A stretch of DNA of 32,602 nt, from the NCBI GenBank assembly GCA_001794605.1, contig MGKD01000020.1, positions 1-32,602 on the forward strand, given 5' to 3'. Below the pieces are notes generated by a model. The model searched no databases. It saw nothing but the letters and a program-made list of their open reading frames with translations, and was not told where the DNA came from. The stretch comes from Candidatus Yanofskybacteria bacterium RIFCSPHIGHO2_12_FULL_45_19b. GTDB lineage: Bacteria; Patescibacteriota; Minisyncoccia; 2-02-FULL-40-12; IGHO2-12-FULL-4. This document shows, piece after piece, positions 31,052 to 32,602 of the stretch; the stretch's first letter is position 1, and every line of letters starts with the position of its first letter. Position numbers and translations under genes: made by a program.

Positions 31052-31738
31052 CTAAACAACATTATGACCCTGAAACACCAATCTTAAAAATCCAGTTATT
31101 CCAAGCAAAGAACGATACATGAGAAAACCAATATTTTTTAAACGATCAAATAAAGAAGTTCTCTCGGTTTTTTCAAAGTATGTTATCGTGTCGACCAGTT
31201 TTGGATTTTTAATTTTTGATGAAAATAATAAAGCAGTTGCCGTTACTAGACCTGGCCCAATAAAATGCAAGTGCCAGGAATCGTGGAAAGCTAATAATCC
31301 GCCGTTCACTACTTTTGGAAACCATTGATTGAAATCCAATTTAACAAACTTATATTCATGACGACCATCGATAAAAATAAATCCAACCGGATAGTTAAAA
31401 TTTCTGACCGCATTTACAGACGTGTCTCTTATGGGTTCAATATTTTCAGCAATGCCTGCCCTGGTTATATTTTGTCTAAACTCTTCAAATGTATCAATTA
31501 TACCAAACTGTCTCTGATGTTCTGGATTACCAACATGAGGATCAATGGCAAAAATTTTAGCTTTATTTCCGTCTTTAGAACCATTGCCAAGGCAAATAGT
31601 AGACCTTCCCTTCCACGAACCTACTTCTACAATTACATTTTCGGCTTTAATTTTCTTGGCAGTATTATACAAAGAAAGACCTTCGCCCTGGGTCAACCAA
31701 CCACCAACATTTTTAGTTTTATTATTAAAGTCAAACAT
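31052..31738 (-). CDS. Class I SAM-dependent methyltransferase (Methyltransf_24-like), copy 2
   Basis: This is the paralogue of the gene at 29059. From the ATG at 31738 it is 228 residues and aligns without gaps from MFDF onward; a TTG start 33 nt upstream is rejected on that ground. Motifs are VIVEVGSWKGRSTICLG, IFAIDPHVG, FIDGRHEYKFVKLDFNQWFP and GGLLAFHDSWH. The catalytic-domain core is better conserved than the hydrophobic C-terminal tail. Base composition is noticeably AT-rich compared with the pilus region. Substrate unknown. Confidence 0.85.
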   Translation of the reverse strand: MFDFNNKTKNVGGWLTQGEGLSLYNTAKKIKAENVIVEVGSWKGRSTICLGNGSKDGNKAKIFAIDPHVGNPEHQRQFGIIDTFEEFRQNITRAGIAENIEPIRDTSVNAVRNFNYPVGFIFIDGRHEYKFVKLDFNQWFPKVVNGGLLAFHDSWHLHFIGPGLVTATALLFSSKIKNPKLVDTITYFEKTERTSLFDRLKNIGFLMYRSLLGITGFLRLVFQGHNVV

Positions 31739-31785
31739 GGAATTAAAAAATTTTCTTCCCCCAAAATCCAATACAAATTAGTCGC

Positions 31786-31825
31786 CGAGTCTCTCCTTCG
31801 TCGGGATAAACTCCGCGAGGCGAAC
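31786..31825. repeat. REP-like sequence upstream of methyltransferase copy 2
   Basis: The stretch from TCGCC to GGCGA encloses CCTTCGTCGGGATAAACTCC and has arms that can pair at its base. I recall similar sequences in CPR intergenic regions, but there is only one copy here. Confidence 0.35.
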
Positions 31826-31849
31826 CTTTCAAACTTGCAATTTCTTTTC

Positions 31850-31924
31850 TGGTGCGCCCGGAGAGAATCGAACTCCCATCCTCGGTTCCGAAGACCGGTA
31901 CTCTATCCGTTGAGCTACGGGCGC
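31850..31924 (-). tRNA. tRNA-Arg (anticodon TCG)
   Basis: A 75-nt cloverleaf: acceptor GCGCCCG/CGGGCGC, D arm GCTC/GAGT (one wobble), anticodon loop CTTCGGA giving TCG, T arm GGGAG-TTCGATT-CTCTC with one wobble, discriminator A and an encoded CCA. Confidence 0.95.
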
Positions 31925-31954
31925 TATAGCCTAATTAAATAACGAAACTAGCCA

Positions 31955-31986
31955 TAACACAACCCCACCGCGGCGGGGTTGTGTTA
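31955..31986. terminator. Hairpin between the 3D-domain gene and tRNA-Arg
   Basis: TAACACAACCCC (31955-31966) pairs perfectly with GGGGTTGTGTTA (31975-31986), 12 bp. It begins 3 bp after the stop of the 3D-domain gene in its direction of transcription. Only a weak T-rich tail follows, so termination strength is uncertain. Confidence 0.7.
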
Positions 31987-31988
31987 AG

Positions 31989-32573
31989 TTACGAGACAAT
32001 CTCGATTTTTACCTGTTTAACACCGAACTCTTTAGCGGCCTGACGAGTGGCAAACCAGAGGTCAATTTTATATTGGTAGCGTTTATTCATGCGATCTTCC
32101 ACCACGAAAGTTTTATCACCATATAGTTCGGGGATTTTGATTACTGTACCTAGCGGCAAGAAGTTTGCGGCTATAACGCCATCGCGTACATGCGTACCCA
32201 TAGCGGTGATAAACGGAGTATCATCTGTCTGGTCGGGGGTAGAAGAATAGGCTGAAGCCGGAACGGTATAGTTTACTGCTTTATTGTTTATGCTACGGCG
32301 TTGAGTAACCGTGCTTTGGGTGGCCACCACCGCAGTATCATTCACCAAAGATAAATTTTCGACAGCTTTCGGGGTTGGAGTCTCAATTTGACCAATACCG
32401 AAGCTATCATAGGCGCTAGAAACATATAGCAAGGTGGAGCTGTTTGTGGAGTCCTGGTTGGAGCCGAAAAGATTACTCCAAAAGGAGGCTTGGGCCGTGC
32501 TAACAGTAGCAATATTTAATAGGGTAATAACCGCGATAGTTAGGGCTAATTTGCGCTTGTTTAGAATGTTCAT
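31989..32573 (-). CDS. Secreted 3D-domain (RlpA-like barrel) cell-wall protein
   Basis: The 194-residue protein has a signal peptide (about 1-30, KLALTIAVITLLNIATVSTAQA), a serine/threonine-rich linker (about 31-100), and a C-terminal 3D domain (about 105-194) named for three conserved aspartates. Visible motifs are VPASAYSSTPDQTDDTPF, TAMGTHVRDGVIAANF, LPLGTVIKIP, VVEDRMNKR and KIDLWF. Such double-psi barrels occur in lytic transglycosylases and stationary-phase wall proteins, so a role in peptidoglycan remodelling is probable. No SH3 or LysM domain is present. It is the last gene of the window; the 29 bases upstream are AT-rich without a clear -10. Confidence 0.88.
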   Translation of the reverse strand: MNILNKRKLALTIAVITLLNIATVSTAQASFWSNLFGSNQDSTNSSTLLYVSSAYDSFGIGQIETPTPKAVENLSLVNDTAVVATQSTVTQRRSINNKAVNYTVPASAYSSTPDQTDDTPFITAMGTHVRDGVIAANFLPLGTVIKIPELYGDKTFVVEDRMNKRYQYKIDLWFATRQAAKEFGVKQVKIEIVS

Positions 32574-32602
32574 AGTGATTTAAAAAGCCTTTAAATAGGC
32601 CT

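Noticed and set aside
31325-31942. A 205-codon plus-strand frame across methyltransferase copy 2 and tRNA-Arg
   Set aside because: It contains CARRESNSHPRF and PLSYGR, the familiar translation of a reverse-complemented tRNA gene, and opposes a well-supported gene with clear SAM motifs.

Overview
The window looks like a chromosomal segment of a Candidate Phyla Radiation (Patescibacteria) bacterium. This is inferred from gene content and style: a compact type IV pilus operon with a tiny gene in the pilP position, a trigger factor without its PPIase domain, a release factor 1 with a shortened first domain, isolated glycolysis and pentose-phosphate genes, tightly packed genes, many small membrane or secreted proteins without obvious relatives, and dispersed palindromes. 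TGA is used as a stop codon (pilN, trxB and the 420-residue gene), so this is not a lineage that recodes UGA. The lineage within the group cannot be decided from the window.

Layout. Positions 1-10339 are a type IV pilus locus: the end of an upstream gene, then pilM, pilN, pilO, a small membrane gene, pilB, pilT, pilC, a major pilin with its own promoter, prepilin peptidase pilD, and four minor pilin-like genes. Next come ligA and a small membrane protein, which meet tgt head-on at a strong bidirectional hairpin. Glutaredoxin and superoxide dismutase form a small redox unit ending in a second strong hairpin, facing a small secreted four-cysteine protein. A REP-associated tyrosine transposase (RAYT) at 15526-16203 is flanked by palindromes, and a PMT-type glycosyltransferase follows. 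Divergent from that runs a metabolic cluster: trxB, rpiB, rpe, a PfkB kinase, an unrecognised 420-residue protein, class II aldolase and rplY. The minus-strand unit rpmE-prfA-small membrane protein faces it. Then come nusA, a trigger factor-like gene and a cysteine desulfurase. The right end is looser: two paralogous methyltransferases, duplicated intergenic blocks, tRNA-Lys(CTT), an HTH protein whose stop codon lies inside that tRNA gene, tRNA-Arg(TCG) and a secreted 3D-domain protein.

How the parts work together. The pilus genes form a nearly complete machine: actin-like PilM and membrane PilN/PilO for alignment, PilB and PilT for extension and retraction, PilC as platform, PilD for processing, and one major plus several minor pilins. 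No secretin or PilQ is seen. RpiB, Rpe, the PfkB kinase and aldolase would link pentose phosphates to fructose 1,6-bisphosphate.

Regulatory style. Recognisable Shine-Dalgarno sequences are essentially absent. Several genes have a -10 box ending 6 nt before the ATG (pilD, tgt, the RAYT, the HTH gene), which predicts leaderless mRNAs. nusA has a consensus promoter followed within about 20 nt by an intrinsic terminator, which suggests attenuation.

The most distinctive feature is the palindrome biology. REP-like hairpins flank the RAYT, encode its C-terminus, sit behind pilC, and appear in frame inside rpiB and ligA.
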